A program made the translations under genes and the position numbers. 44,686 bases of DNA from Desulfobacula sp964636495 (GTDB lineage Bacteria; Desulfobacterota; Desulfobacteria; Desulfobacterales; Desulfobacteraceae). The notes under the pieces are model-generated. The model was not told the origin of the DNA, made no database searches, and saw only the letters and a list, made by a program, of their open reading frames with translations. Shown here piece after piece: positions 26,163 to 33,014 of this stretch. The DNA lies in assembly GCA_964636495.1 (NCBI GenBank), contig CAZWSL010000027.1, positions 1 to 44,686 of the forward strand, written 5' to 3'. Position 1 is the first letter of the stretch, and every line of letters begins with the position of its first letter.

Positions 26163-27803
26163 CTAATCTTTAACGGTTTTATCAAGCCAGATACTGTTCA
26201 GTGGTATAGTATGAGCGCCAAGAGCATTCAAGGTTACAGACTTAACATATGGTTGATACACACGGTTGACATTCATGTAAAACAGCGGGATCAGAGGTGC
26301 AAGTTCCATAATATCTGCTTCAATTTTCTGATACAGCTCTGCGCGTTTAACAGGTTCAACTACTCCCCTTGCATTCAAAAGCATCTGATCAATATCATAG
26401 CTGTTCATCCCCATGAAATTTGTAGGCGATTCTGAAGAGAAAAGAGAGTATAAAAAACTGTCAGGATCAGGCATGTCTGCAAACCATGCATACCTGTAGA
26501 TCTGGACATTGTCTGTCTTTAAATAGTCTTCAAATTTTTCCCATCCTTTAATATATTTTACATTCAGTTTTATACCCAGTTCTGCCCAGAACTGCTGAAT
26601 CATTGCCATCTCCTGTTCAACTCTGGGTGTTTTAAACGCTGAAACAATTTCCAACTCCGGCAAGTCTCCTTTTACAATGTCAGAAAACTTTTTTATATAT
26701 TTGCGGGCAAGGTCCAGTTTATTGTCTTCTATCTTATTTCCGGGATTATAGCCTGGCATACCAGGCGGTAAAATAGTCCGGGCTGTTTCAAAGTTGCCTT
26801 TATAAACATTGTCAACAAATGCAGTCCGGTCTATGGAAACAGCCAGTGCCTTTCTAAGATCAGGATTTGCAAGATTGGGATGTTTCATATTCATGCCATA
26901 GAAAAAAAGGCTCAACGAAGGTCTGTTAAACCATTGAAGACCCTTCATCTCTTCAAGCTTTTTTTTCCGGTCTCCATAGACAGCCATCTCTTCAATCTCT
27001 CCCTGCTGGAAATCATTAAGCTCCTTTAAATCCTGACTGCTCGGATAGATATTATAAAAAATTTCATCCAGATGTGCAGGCCCGGCATAATAGTTGTTAA
27101 ATCGTTTAAGGTGAACTGATTTTTCCTGATTCCATGATGTAAACTGAAAAGGTCCCGTTCCCACCGGGTTTTTGCCAAAATCATTTCCAAGCCTTGTTAC
27201 CTCTTTTTCCGGAACAATCACTGCCTGATACATTCCAAGAGCTGTCAGAAAAGGGACATGGGGAGTTTTGAGATTAATCTGAAAAACGATATCACTCTCT
27301 ATTTCAAGACCTGAGACGCTATCCATTGATCCGTCCCTGTATTTATCTGCACCGGCTATCTTAAGAAGATGAGGAAGAACAGCAGGAGCTGGTTCTGCTC
27401 TCAAAAGTCGTTTGATAGAAAATATTACATCACTGGATTTCACAATGTCCATATTATGAAACCGAAGATTTTTTTTAAGCGTAAACCTGTAGATTTTTCC
27501 TTTTTCTTTTACCTGCCATGTTTCAGCCAGAGCAGGTAAAATTGACAGATGGGAATCAAATCTTACAAGCCCGTCAAAAATCTGGTGTATAACCGCTTCT
27601 CCATATTTATCCTGAACATATGCAGGATCAAGTGTTGCAGGATTACTTGGCAGAGGTACTCTATAAATACCACCGCGGACCGGTTTGTCAGCAGCTTCAT
27701 TGTTTTTTTCTTCTTCCTTCTGGTTTGAGCATCCGGAAAAAAGCGTGAGATTGATGAAAAGAAATCCGGTGAGAAATAATGATGCCAAGCTTGAGATGTT
27801 CAT
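26163..27803 (-). CDS. ABC transporter substrate-binding lipoprotein, family 5 (peptide/nickel type)
   Basis: Periplasmic solute-binding lipoprotein of the OppA/DppA class (SBP_bac_5), 546 residues from the chosen start. A hydrophobic leader ends in the lipobox LFSGC, giving a lipid-anchored mature protein. The body shows family phrases such as TLDPAYVQDKYGEAVIHQIFDGLV and KNPVGTGPFQFTSW. An open frame runs back to 27,896, but that region contains a terminator and a sigma-70 promoter, and ATG at 27,803 has TTAGGAG at good spacing, so this start is used. No permease or ATPase genes are adjacent, so it may work as a sensor subunit or with a distant transporter. It sits next to a 31-residue secreted-peptide gene and a two-component system. 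Confidence 0.93.
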   Translation of the reverse strand: MNISSLASLFLTGFLFINLTLFSGCSNQKEEEKNNEAADKPVRGGIYRVPLPSNPATLDPAYVQDKYGEAVIHQIFDGLVRFDSHLSILPALAETWQVKEKGKIYRFTLKKNLRFHNMDIVKSSDVIFSIKRLLRAEPAPAVLPHLLKIAGADKYRDGSMDSVSGLEIESDIVFQINLKTPHVPFLTALGMYQAVIVPEKEVTRLGNDFGKNPVGTGPFQFTSWNQEKSVHLKRFNNYYAGPAHLDEIFYNIYPSSQDLKELNDFQQGEIEEMAVYGDRKKKLEEMKGLQWFNRPSLSLFFYGMNMKHPNLANPDLRKALAVSIDRTAFVDNVYKGNFETARTILPPGMPGYNPGNKIEDNKLDLARKYIKKFSDIVKGDLPELEIVSAFKTPRVEQEMAMIQQFWAELGIKLNVKYIKGWEKFEDYLKTDNVQIYRYAWFADMPDPDSFLYSLFSSESPTNFMGMNSYDIDQMLLNARGVVEPVKRAELYQKIEADIMELAPLIPLFYMNVNRVYQPYVKSVTLNALGAHTIPLNSIWLDKTVKD

Positions 27804-27824
27804 TTTTACTCCTAAGCAACGTAT

Positions 27825-27854
27825 ATTATAAAGGAAAAAATTATCATGGTGCAA
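27825..27854 (-). promoter_or_regulatory. Sigma-70 promoter of the substrate-binding protein gene
   Basis: On the minus strand, TTGCAC (27,849-27,854) and TATAAT (27,825-27,830) are 18 bases apart, followed by a short leader and a good Shine-Dalgarno sequence. Its position fixes the gene start at 27,803 rather than further upstream. Confidence 0.7.
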
Positions 27855-27884
27855 TGTAAAATGCAAGACATCAGTATATCTGCA

Positions 27885-27920
27885 AAAAAAAAACACGGTA
27901 AAATAATACCGTGTCTTTTT
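27885..27920 (-). terminator. Bidirectional intrinsic terminator after the small peptide gene
   Basis: A perfect 8-bp stem ACACGGTA / TACCGTGT (27,893-27,900 and 27,907-27,914) with a 6-nt loop, followed on the minus strand by a run of nine or more T and on the plus strand by CTTTTTC. It insulates the 31-residue peptide gene from the substrate-binding protein gene, so the peptide is a monocistronic unit. Confidence 0.88.
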
Positions 27921-27954
27921 CAGATATTTTTCAGTGACCAGATTTCAACAGATT

Positions 27955-28050
27955 TCAGTAAGGACCACCTCCACCAGAAGCCAGTACAGGCATGGCATAT
28001 CCAGCAACTACAACACCAATAACAAATAATTTAATCATTACATTTTTCAT
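27955..28050 (-). CDS. 31-residue secreted peptide, function unknown
   Basis: A short gene with strong expression signals: AAGGAG six to eight bases before ATG, a near-consensus sigma-54 promoter about 100 bases upstream, and its own intrinsic terminator. The product has Lys2 and Lys7, a hydrophobic core (about 8-20) and the signal-peptidase-like end PVLA (21-24). Cleavage after Ala24 would release the heptapeptide SGGGGPY. No family is recognised. Next to a peptide-type binding lipoprotein and an NtrB/NtrC-like pair, it could be a signalling peptide precursor. Alternatives are a small membrane protein with an unprocessed leader, or a leader peptide with a regulatory role. That it is a real gene is well supported; its function is inference. 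Confidence 0.75.
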   Translation of the reverse strand: MKNVMIKLFVIGVVVAGYAMPVLASGGGGPY

Positions 28051-28151
28051 TTTTTTCTCCTTATATTATTAGGGTTTATTAAAATCTATTTACATAAAAA
28101 TTAGTATTCACTCTGTTCACACTTTTGTTTAACGCGTTAATTCTATAATGA

Positions 28152-28166
28152 GCAAAGAGTGTGCCA
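28152..28166 (-). promoter_or_regulatory. Sigma-54 promoter for the 31-residue peptide gene
   Basis: Minus strand reads TGGCACACTCTTTGC: the -24 element TGGCAC and the -12 element TTGC with GG and GC exactly 12 bases apart, the invariant sigma-54 spacing. Transcription should begin near 28,140, leaving a leader of about 90 bases before the ATG at 28,050. Two upstream dyads at suitable distances support it. Confidence 0.78.
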
Positions 28167-28260
28167 AAAATCAAATAGATCAAAATTGATTCACAACCTA
28201 TTGAAAATAAAGATAATATTTAAATATATTCAAATGAGAAACAATCGATACCATAGAATA

Positions 28261-28280
28261 ATGCACACTCTTATGTGCAT
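28261..28280. promoter_or_regulatory. Upstream activator dyad 1 (TGCACA-N6-TGTGCA)
   Basis: Perfect inverted repeat ATGCACA-N6-TGTGCAT. The core TGCACA-N6-TGTGCA (28,262-28,279) is repeated exactly 100 bp away. Its centre is about 130 bp upstream of the predicted leftward sigma-54 start site, a normal enhancer distance. Confidence 0.6.
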
Positions 28281-28355
28281 ATATTGCTGTCTGATATTAA
28301 ATTTTAAATTTCATTTTTCAGTGAAGCAAATTTGCCTTGCCGAGACTGGGTTTTC

Positions 28356-28385
28356 ACTCTTTGCACACAAATATGTGCAAAGAGT
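28356..28385. promoter_or_regulatory. Upstream activator dyad 2, 30-bp perfect inverted repeat
   Basis: Arms ACTCTTTGCACA and TGTGCAAAGAGT are perfectly complementary around a 6-base spacer. The core matches dyad 1. There is no T-run on either side, so it does not look like a terminator. It is about 230 bp from both predicted sigma-54 start sites. A related dyad TTGTG-N2-CACAA follows at 28,392-28,403. Confidence 0.65.
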
Positions 28386-28574
28386 ATTCAATTGTGTGCA
28401 CAAACTTTTCATTTATATTTCAAATAGTTATAAAGCTTACACATCTGATTATCACTCCTGCGCTCATTACCCTGTGCAATATTTGAAATTCAGAACAATT
28501 TATTCAATTCGAAAAATATCTATTTTTTCTTTAAATTTAAAGCAGTTATCGTATTATTCTAATTGCCGGCCTAC

Positions 28575-28590
28575 TGGCACAATCATTGCT
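28575..28590 (+). promoter_or_regulatory. Second, rightward sigma-54 promoter
   Basis: Plus strand reads TGGCACAATCATTGCT: TGGCAC and TTGC with the invariant 12-base GG-to-GC spacing. Transcription should begin near 28,601. No start codon with a ribosome binding site occurs for about 320 bases; the first translatable frame is the receiver-domain fragment at 28,923. It faces away from the leftward promoter, with both dyads between them. Confidence 0.65.
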
Positions 28591-28739
28591 GTTTTTTATT
28601 CATCTAAAGAAAAAGTAAAATATTTTGTTACAGTTCATATTATCTCAGCTAAAGGGAAATATATTTATTTTTCAAACTCAACATAAAATCTTTCAACTGA
28701 ATACTTCTGTTAACAATCAGTTTGAAATCAAAAACAATG

Positions 28740-28922
28740 CTACAGAAAGTTCAAGCCTGAACTCCGAGTGTCTGTATGCTCATGTGTCAGTGGCACAGGA
28801 GAAGGAATGGATGCCCTGGCAGCAGATCATATATTTAAACCCTATTTTACTGCTAAAGAAAAAAAGATAGAGAATTTGGACTTTCTGTTATTTTAAGCGC
28901 TGTAAAAAACTATGGAGGAGAT
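28740..28922 (+). pseudogene. Decayed ATPase domain of a hybrid histidine kinase
   Basis: In one frame, positions 28,765-28,866 read VSVCSC-VSGTGEGMDALAADHIFKPYFTAKEK, a clear relic of the G1 and F boxes of a histidine-kinase ATPase domain (usual form DTGTGM...IFEPYFTTKE). After an A-rich stretch at 28,855-28,866 the homology continues in another frame as FGLSVILSAVKNYGGD, which matches the G2 box and the segment after it. So a frameshift sits near 28,860. A stop codon lies upstream at 28,723 and no kinase core, PAS or sensor part is recognisable before it. The 5' part of the gene has been lost. Confidence 0.8.
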
Positions 28923-29432
28923 ATGTATTTTCCAAGTGAACCTGAAAAGAGAAGCAAATTCCAGACGTATATTCCAACATCAAAAAACAGATCTGATATT
29001 TCTGAAAATGAGAATAACAATCAGCAGAACCTGTATGGGAATGAATCAATTTTACTCATTGATGATGAACCCTTAATAGTGGATGTTCAGACAGCCATAC
29101 TGGAAAGACATGGTTATAAAGTAAGATCATTTTTAAACAGTCTGGATGCTTTGAGTGAATTTCATGCCTATCCAGATTATTTTGATATAGTTTTGTGCGA
29201 TATGGCCATGCCTGTAATGACTGGTATTGCCCTTGCCGATAAAATGAAACAGATCAGACCTGATATTAAAATTATTATCTGTACAGGCTTCAGTCAGCAG
29301 ATAAATAAAGATACTTATCATATTCTCGGTGTTGATGGTTTTTTATTGAAACCCTTCAAAACCGAGGAATCCCTTAAATTGATTCGTCAGATACTGGATA
29401 AAAAACAGGGTTTGGCAAAAGGATCTGTATAG
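28923..29432 (+). CDS. Receiver-domain protein, surviving 3' end of a hybrid kinase
   Basis: A 169-residue open frame. The first 20 residues (MYFPSEPEKRSKFQTYIP) are the last strand of a histidine-kinase ATPase domain, then a linker, then an intact receiver domain (about 42-162) with acidic residues D47-D48, phospho-acceptor D93, T121 and K143. The start codon is odd: the two glycine codons GGA GGA of the ancestral kinase now lie 4-5 bases before an in-frame ATG and make a good ribosome binding site. With the sigma-54 promoter upstream, the receiver could be expressed as a stand-alone regulator. It may equally be a silent remnant. The preserved active site argues for recent decay or retained function. 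Confidence 0.7.
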   Translation: MYFPSEPEKRSKFQTYIPTSKNRSDISENENNNQQNLYGNESILLIDDEPLIVDVQTAILERHGYKVRSFLNSLDALSEFHAYPDYFDIVLCDMAMPVMTGIALADKMKQIRPDIKIIICTGFSQQINKDTYHILGVDGFLLKPFKTEESLKLIRQILDKKQGLAKGSV

Positions 29433-29475
29433 CTGCAGAACTGTTTTTTCACAGTTTTTATAAAAAAAACTGCAA
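29433..29475 (+). terminator. Possible terminator after the receiver-domain gene
   Basis: Just after the stop codon, GCAGAACTG and CAGTT with T-runs can fold as AACTG-loop-CAGTT followed by TTTTTA, or as a longer imperfect hairpin closed by GCAG / CTGC. The stem is short and A/T-rich, so the call is weak. Confidence 0.35.
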
Positions 29476-30445
29476 CAACTGCCAGTAGGAATCCATGTTG
29501 CTTTGTCCAATTGATTTGCTTGTAATTTTTCCGTGTAAACTTCAGGTTATAAAAATTCCAGGCAAACAGGTTGGATAAGACAACCTGCATCTTCATTGAT
29601 AATGTTTGCAAATATGGAAGCCTCTTTATTAATAAATTTGAAAAAAATAAAATTGAGTTACAAAAAACGGATTTTAACCGATTTTTTAAAATGCCTTAAA
29701 ATCAATGTGAGAGGCGCTGTGATAACCGGTTTAACAGGCTTTTGAACTATAGCATATACCCCCTCCCATGCCCGCACTCTAAAATCTGTTAAATTCATCG
29801 TTTAATACAGAATTATTTATTGTTATTTCAACATGTTATAATCATACACGATTTGACATTGTCTCTGTTGTATGATAGCTATTCCTATATGAACAAGAAG
29901 CAGGAAGCATCAAAAAATATAGCAAACAGACTTACCCGGCACACTGCACAAAGAGATCAGGCAGGTATTGCAAAAGAGCTTGCCGGGGGTAAAGATATCC
30001 CGAAAATATATGGTCTTGGCGAAGCTGGATTGTTTGATGAGTTTTTAATTTCTTGATCACTTCGGCAAAATGTAAAGGATGCGGTAAAGTAACAAAAGAA
30101 AAACCTTTAACCCTTAACCTACGTAAAAAGCGTATTAGAAGAGCTGTTGAACACGCCAGTGAAAGGCTGATTGCCTTACAGGAGCATATGGATCTTTGCG
30201 TACAAACTTTTGATTCCTGTAACGGTTAAGCCACCAAACTGTTTGAGGGAAGCATGACCGAGTTTTTGGTGGCCAGTGTAAGGAATCTTAGAGTTTGTAG
30301 CAATGTCCATTTTAGCGGATGTAAGGCAATCAGGCTGGAACGGGTTATGAAAAATTTATTATGGCAAATATCCAGATTCCCCATATCCATATTGACAAAA
30401 GACTCTTTTTTTTAATATTATTCATATTTTTAAATCAATAATTTA
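29476..30445. other. Degraded or non-coding region with short unrecognised frames
   Basis: About 1 kb without a recognisable gene. On the plus strand, 29,890-30,056 could encode 55 residues (starting MNKKQEASKNIANRL), and 30,053-30,229 encodes 58 residues from a TTG in another frame, with paired cysteines (CKGCG near the start, CVQTFDSC near the end). The two overlap slightly and may be one broken gene. An inverted repeat ATCATACA-N20-TGTATGAT lies near 29,842-29,877 and a hairpin GCCACCAAA / TTTGGTGGC near 30,230-30,272. A remnant of a mobile element is the likeliest explanation, but I cannot name a family. Confidence 0.45.
30392..30421 (+). promoter_or_regulatory. Sigma-70 promoter of ubiD
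   Basis: TTGACA (30,392-30,397) and TATTAT (30,416-30,421) with an 18-base spacer, about 25 bases before the ubiD start. The -35 element is perfect and the -10 matches five of six positions. Confidence 0.65.
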
Positions 30446-31900
30446 ATGGATATCATGATATTTAAAAATCAGCAGCAGTTCATCAGTGAACTTGAAAAAA
30501 TTGGTGAACTCAAAAGAATCACCAGAGAAGTTGATCCCTATCTCGAGATCACGCAGATAGCAGACAGAGTTTCAAAAGAGTATGGTCCGGCTCTTTTATT
30601 TGAAAATGTAAAAGATTCGCCATTTCCTCTTTTGATCAATGCTTTTGGAAGTTACAATAGAATGCAGATGGCTTTAAACTGCAACTCATTTGAAGATATT
30701 GCAAAAAGAATTGAATCCTATTTTAAAATGAAGCCGCCGGAAGGTTTCAGAGAAAAACTCAGAACTCTTTTCACCTTAAAAGAGATTGCTGATATTTTAC
30801 CCAGAAAAGTTAAACAGGCACCATGCCAGGATATAGTCTATGACAAAGAGAGCCGCCTGCTTGATCTTCTTCCCATCCTTACCTGCTGGCCCGATGACGG
30901 AGGCCCCTTTATAACCCTTCCGCTTGTGATCACAAAAGATCCTGAAACTGGAATCCAGAATACTGGAATGTACAGGCTGCATAAATATGATGCATCAACA
31001 ACAGGAATGCACTGGCAGTATAATAAAGACGGGGCAGGTCATTATGATAAATACAGAAAAATGGGCAGGAGAATGGAAGTTGCTGTTGCACTTGGCGGTT
31101 CTCCATGTGTAACTTACTCTTCAACAGCACCTCTCCCCCCTGATATCAGTGAATTAATGTTTGCAGGATTCATAAACCAGAAAGCCGTTGAGATAACAAA
31201 AGCCAGAACCGTTGATCTCTATGTACCTGCAGAATCTGATTTTATCATAGAGGGTTATGTTGACCCTGACGATCTGAAAATTGAAGGGCCCTTTGGCGAT
31301 CATACCGGATTCTACTCACCTGCAGATCTCTACCCGGTATTTCATGTTACATGTATCACCTGCAGAAAAGATGCTGTATATCCGACCACCATCGTTGGTA
31401 AACCGCCAATGGAAGACTGCTATATGGCAAAGGCGACAGAACGGATCTTTCTACCCATGCTCCAGATAGTCGTCCCTGAAATCATTGATCTTGAACTTCC
31501 CATGGAGGGAGTGTTCCACAACTGTGCTCTTGTATCCATTGACAAAAAACATCCAGGACAGGCAAAAAAGGTGATTAGTGCTCTCTGGGGATTGGGACAG
31601 ATGTCTTCTACAAAATTTATAGCAGTGTTTGATAAGGATATGGATCTGAAAGATTCTCCAACGGTTGTGTGGAAATTGTTGAACAATGTTGACCCTAAAC
31701 GTGACATTCTCCTTTCTGAAGGCCCCCTTGATGCACTTGATCATTCAGCTTCCTATCCCAATTTCGGGGGTAAAATGGGAATAGATGCAACAAGAAAAAC
31801 AAAAGAAGAGGGAATGGGACGTGAATGGCCAGAAGAGATATCCATGTCTGAGGATATCGTCAATCTGGTTGACAAAAGATGGAAAGATTATGGATTTTAA
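30446..31900 (+). CDS. UbiD-family decarboxylase, probably menaquinone pathway
   Basis: Prenyl-FMN-dependent aromatic decarboxylase. The 484 residues show the UbiD hallmarks: the conserved arginine region NTGMYRLH (R177), the active-site segment EGPFGDHTGFYS (E280 to H286) and a C-terminal region with LGQMSSTKFIAVFD. In an anaerobe without aerobic ubiquinone genes it most likely acts on a menaquinone intermediate (the MqnL role in the futalosine route), but aromatic-acid decarboxylases share the fold, so no symbol is given. A strong sigma-70 promoter lies directly upstream. Met4 at 30,455 is an alternative start. The last codons overlap the UbiA-type gene, so the two are coupled. Confidence 0.9.
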   Translation: MDIMIFKNQQQFISELEKIGELKRITREVDPYLEITQIADRVSKEYGPALLFENVKDSPFPLLINAFGSYNRMQMALNCNSFEDIAKRIESYFKMKPPEGFREKLRTLFTLKEIADILPRKVKQAPCQDIVYDKESRLLDLLPILTCWPDDGGPFITLPLVITKDPETGIQNTGMYRLHKYDASTTGMHWQYNKDGAGHYDKYRKMGRRMEVAVALGGSPCVTYSSTAPLPPDISELMFAGFINQKAVEITKARTVDLYVPAESDFIIEGYVDPDDLKIEGPFGDHTGFYSPADLYPVFHVTCITCRKDAVYPTTIVGKPPMEDCYMAKATERIFLPMLQIVVPEIIDLELPMEGVFHNCALVSIDKKHPGQAKKVISALWGLGQMSSTKFIAVFDKDMDLKDSPTVVWKLLNNVDPKRDILLSEGPLDALDHSASYPNFGGKMGIDATRKTKEEGMGREWPEEISMSEDIVNLVDKRWKDYGF

Positions 31901-32750
31901 AACGTTTATACACCTAATATCAAGATTGATAATGGTGAAACAGACACTTTTTGCACTTCCATTTGCACTTACAGGGGTTCTTTTCGCAGGAGGAGGAAGT
32001 TTTTCTGTCTGGGTGTGGGTCATAATGGCGCTTGTTTCAGCAAGAACAGCTGGAATGTCTTTTAACCGTGTAATAGATGCTTCCATAGATGCTAAAAATC
32101 CAAGAACAGAAAACAGAATTATTCCGGCAGGTGAACTGAAAACTTCGACTGTATGGATTGTAGCAGCAGTATCATCTCTTGTATTAATCTTCTCATCATA
32201 CATGCTCAACCATCTCTGCTTTAAACTATCTTTTCTGGCTGTTTTTCTTTTAGCAACATACTCTTTTTTCAAACGGTTTTCCTCCTCATCTCACTTTTAC
32301 CTCGGCCTTGTGGAAGCAGTTGCTCCAATGGGCGGATATCTTGCAGTAACAGGGGAATTTGCCTTGATTCCGTTTGTTCTGGGATTTATTATTTTATCCT
32401 GGATTGCAGGCCTTGATATAATCTATGCCTTCCAGGATATTGAGTTTGACAGAAAAGAGAAGCTTCACTCCCTGCCTGCCATGATTGGAGAGAGAAAAGC
32501 CCTTTTATGCTCTATGCTATGTTATATTTCATCAGCCGCTGCAATTATCCTTGCCGGTTTTCTAACAGAAAAAGGCATTTTTTTCTGGGCAGGCTTTATA
32601 ATTATCATAATGCTTTTTTCTTACCAGCAGATCCTTGCCAGGAGAGAAGATATCCATGAAGCAATTGGAAAAATATTCCAGGCTAACATGTTTATTTCAC
32701 CTGTTCTTTTCTTTGGAACACTTCTGGACAGCTGGCAGAATTATGTTTAA
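31890..32750 (+). CDS. UbiA-family prenyltransferase, probably menaquinone pathway
   Basis: Integral membrane enzyme that joins a polyprenyl chain to an aromatic acid. From the chosen start it has 286 residues and about eight to nine membrane helices. The first Asp-rich motif is N59-RVI-D63-ASI-D67 and the second is the DIEFD segment later in the protein; both bind Mg-diphosphate. The open frame extends back to 31,785, but the ATG at 31,890 sits inside the last codons of ubiD with GGAAAG upstream and gives a normal N terminus, so translation is coupled. The UbiD plus UbiA pair resembles MqnL plus MqnP; a tetraprenyl or other polyprenyl donor is possible. Confidence 0.9.
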   Translation: MDFKTFIHLISRLIMVKQTLFALPFALTGVLFAGGGSFSVWVWVIMALVSARTAGMSFNRVIDASIDAKNPRTENRIIPAGELKTSTVWIVAAVSSLVLIFSSYMLNHLCFKLSFLAVFLLATYSFFKRFSSSSHFYLGLVEAVAPMGGYLAVTGEFALIPFVLGFIILSWIAGLDIIYAFQDIEFDRKEKLHSLPAMIGERKALLCSMLCYISSAAAIILAGFLTEKGIFFWAGFIIIIMLFSYQQILARREDIHEAIGKIFQANMFISPVLFFGTLLDSWQNYV

Positions 32751-33014
32751 GTGTTGATGATTCAATTTCTGCTGTTATCATTTTGAAACAACATGTCTGA
32801 TGACAAACTCAACATCTGACTATAACTCGCAGTTCATGCAAATGATCTAGCCTCTAAATTCCATGACATATTGCTGTATGGTTTAAAACAGTTCATAATC
32901 ACAGTCAGGGACATTTGCAAGATATTCAATTCCGGTTTAATACGCAGTAAAGGGCCAAAGTTTTACGGCCTGTACCTGACAGTTGAGGCAAACCTGTTTT
33001 GTGAAGTCTCCGGA

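Noticed and set aside
27804..27896. N-terminal extension of the substrate-binding protein to 27,896
   Set aside because: It would run through an intrinsic terminator and a sigma-70 promoter and put 31 residues before the lipoprotein signal. The ATG at 27,803 has a proper ribosome binding site.
28159..28686. A 175-codon open frame on the plus strand
   Set aside because: It has a lysine- and isoleucine-rich, low-complexity translation, no ribosome binding site, and it overlies both sigma-54 promoters and both dyads. It is best read as regulatory DNA.
28625..28870. An 81-codon frame overlapping the kinase relic
   Set aside because: The adjacent frame carries recognisable kinase motifs (GTGEGMD, IFKPYFTAKEK), so this frame is an out-of-register shadow.
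31785..31889. Extension of the UbiA-family protein to an upstream ATG
   Set aside because: It overlaps ubiD by a further 105 bases, with a charged non-membrane leader. The ATG at 31,890 gives the expected start and normal coupling.
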